Origin: Erysipelotrichaceae bacterium
GTDB taxonomy: Bacteria; Bacillota_I; Bacilli_A; Erysipelotrichales; Erysipelotrichaceae
Reading direction: 5' to 3'
NCBI GenBank assembly: GCA_003446295.1
Contig: DMBB01000023.1
Span: forward strand, 1 to 6,162
DNA: 6,162 nt
Shown here piece after piece: positions 5,690 to 6,162 of the stretch. Positions within the stretch are counted from its first letter, which is position 1. Every line of letters begins with the position of its first letter. Made by a program: the position numbers and the translations under genes. The notes under the pieces were generated by a model, which did not search any database, was not told the DNA's origin, and was given only the letters and a program-made list of their open reading frames with translations.

Positions 5690-5752
5690 AGTCTGCATGA
5701 AGGAAGTGATGGCCATCCTGACTGATATGCGTCACATTTAGGAGGAAAACAT

Positions 5753-6162
5753 ATGACTACCAGTATAATCAAAAAGGAAACATCAGTATCCAACAGACTT
5801 CTTTCAGCAGCCAGAGAACTTCTTCTCACCAAGAAATCACATGAGATCAAAATATCAGATATCAAATCCAGGGCACATGTAGGTGAGGGTTCTTTCTACA
5901 GATACTTCAGCAGTCCGTATGAGATCATTCAAGTATTGAGATCCATCGAAGAAGAGAAATGCATGGATGCCCTTCTTCAGTACTTCTGCAGAACTTCCGC
6001 CGGTACTTTCAGCCAGAAGATCGAACGCATGGCTGTTTACCTGGTCCAGTACATTCGCTCTTCCTATGACTTCCAGAGGATCGTAGGAGAAAACGTATCC
6101 TGGTTTGACTGTTTCAGCAAAATGATCGATCCTGATTCAGAAGAACAGGAACAGTTCAACAA
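5753..6162 (+). CDS. TetR-family transcriptional regulator, 3' end beyond window
   Basis: The reading frame is open from the ATG to the end of the window (136 complete codons), so the C-terminal part is missing. Residues 12-60 form the TetR DNA-binding domain: an N-terminal helix SNRLLSAARELLLTK (13-27), then KISDIKSRAHVGEGSFYRYFSS (33-54), with the characteristic V-G-x-G-S-F-Y-R-Y-F turn and recognition helix. The rest, with LRSIEEEKCMDALLQYF and further helices, is the start of the ligand-binding domain, which varies between members and does not reveal the ligand. AGGAGG (5740-5745) stands 7 nt before the ATG and makes the start secure. The divergent arrangement with the S10 carboxypeptidase and the palindromes between them suggest it regulates that gene and itself. 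Targets to the right of the window are equally possible. Confidence 0.93.
   Translation, partial: MTTSIIKKETSVSNRLLSAARELLLTKKSHEIKISDIKSRAHVGEGSFYRYFSSPYEIIQVLRSIEEEKCMDALLQYFCRTSAGTFSQKIERMAVYLVQYIRSSYDFQRIVGENVSWFDCFSKMIDPDSEEQEQFN

Noticed and set aside
5536..5865. Minus-strand open frame covering the TetR start, the intergenic palindromes and the S10 start
   Set aside because: It is antisense to a secure TetR start, lacks a ribosome site and overlaps the S10 start; the sequence shows no family features.

Overview
The window looks like a chromosomal segment of a low-to-medium GC Gram-positive bacterium of the Bacillota. The genes have strong purine-rich ribosome binding sites, Firmicute-type promoters (one near-perfect, several with an extended -10) and compact hairpin terminators. 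The protein types also fit. An Erysipelotrichia-like or Clostridia-like host is possible, but this is an inference from gene style and not a sequence match. I see no rRNA, tRNA, CRISPR array, insertion sequence or phage gene.

Layout, left to right. (1) A complete pyruvate kinase gene lies on the minus strand (73-1485). (2) A divergent intergenic region (1486-1762) contains a consensus promoter embedded in three overlapping inverted repeats. (3) A two-gene plus-strand operon follows: a small multi-spanning membrane protein of unknown function (1763-2278), then, 3 bp later, a 64-residue XRE-family regulator (2282-2476). (4) An orphan orotate-phosphoribosyltransferase-like gene (2582-3226) has its own promoter and a strong terminator. 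(5) Back-to-back convergent terminators precede a minus-strand tyrosine/dual-specificity phosphatase with an HCxxGKDRTG loop (3290-4051). (6) A minus-strand serine carboxypeptidase of peptidase family S10 (4182-5546) ends in its own terminator. (7) Divergent from it is a TetR-family regulator (from 5753), cut by the window end.

Functionally this is mostly a set of separately transcribed housekeeping and accessory genes. Two local regulatory units stand out. One is the membrane-protein/XRE pair, whose promoter carries the most elaborate symmetry in the window and is probably autoregulated. The other is the TetR/S10 divergent pair, whose shared intergenic region has two palindromes that could be operators. 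The least understood proteins are the OPRT-like protein, whose PRPP loop lacks the usual acidic pair and which has a Cys-x-x-Cys tail, and the five-helix membrane protein. I do not see strong evidence for a wholly new multi-gene system.
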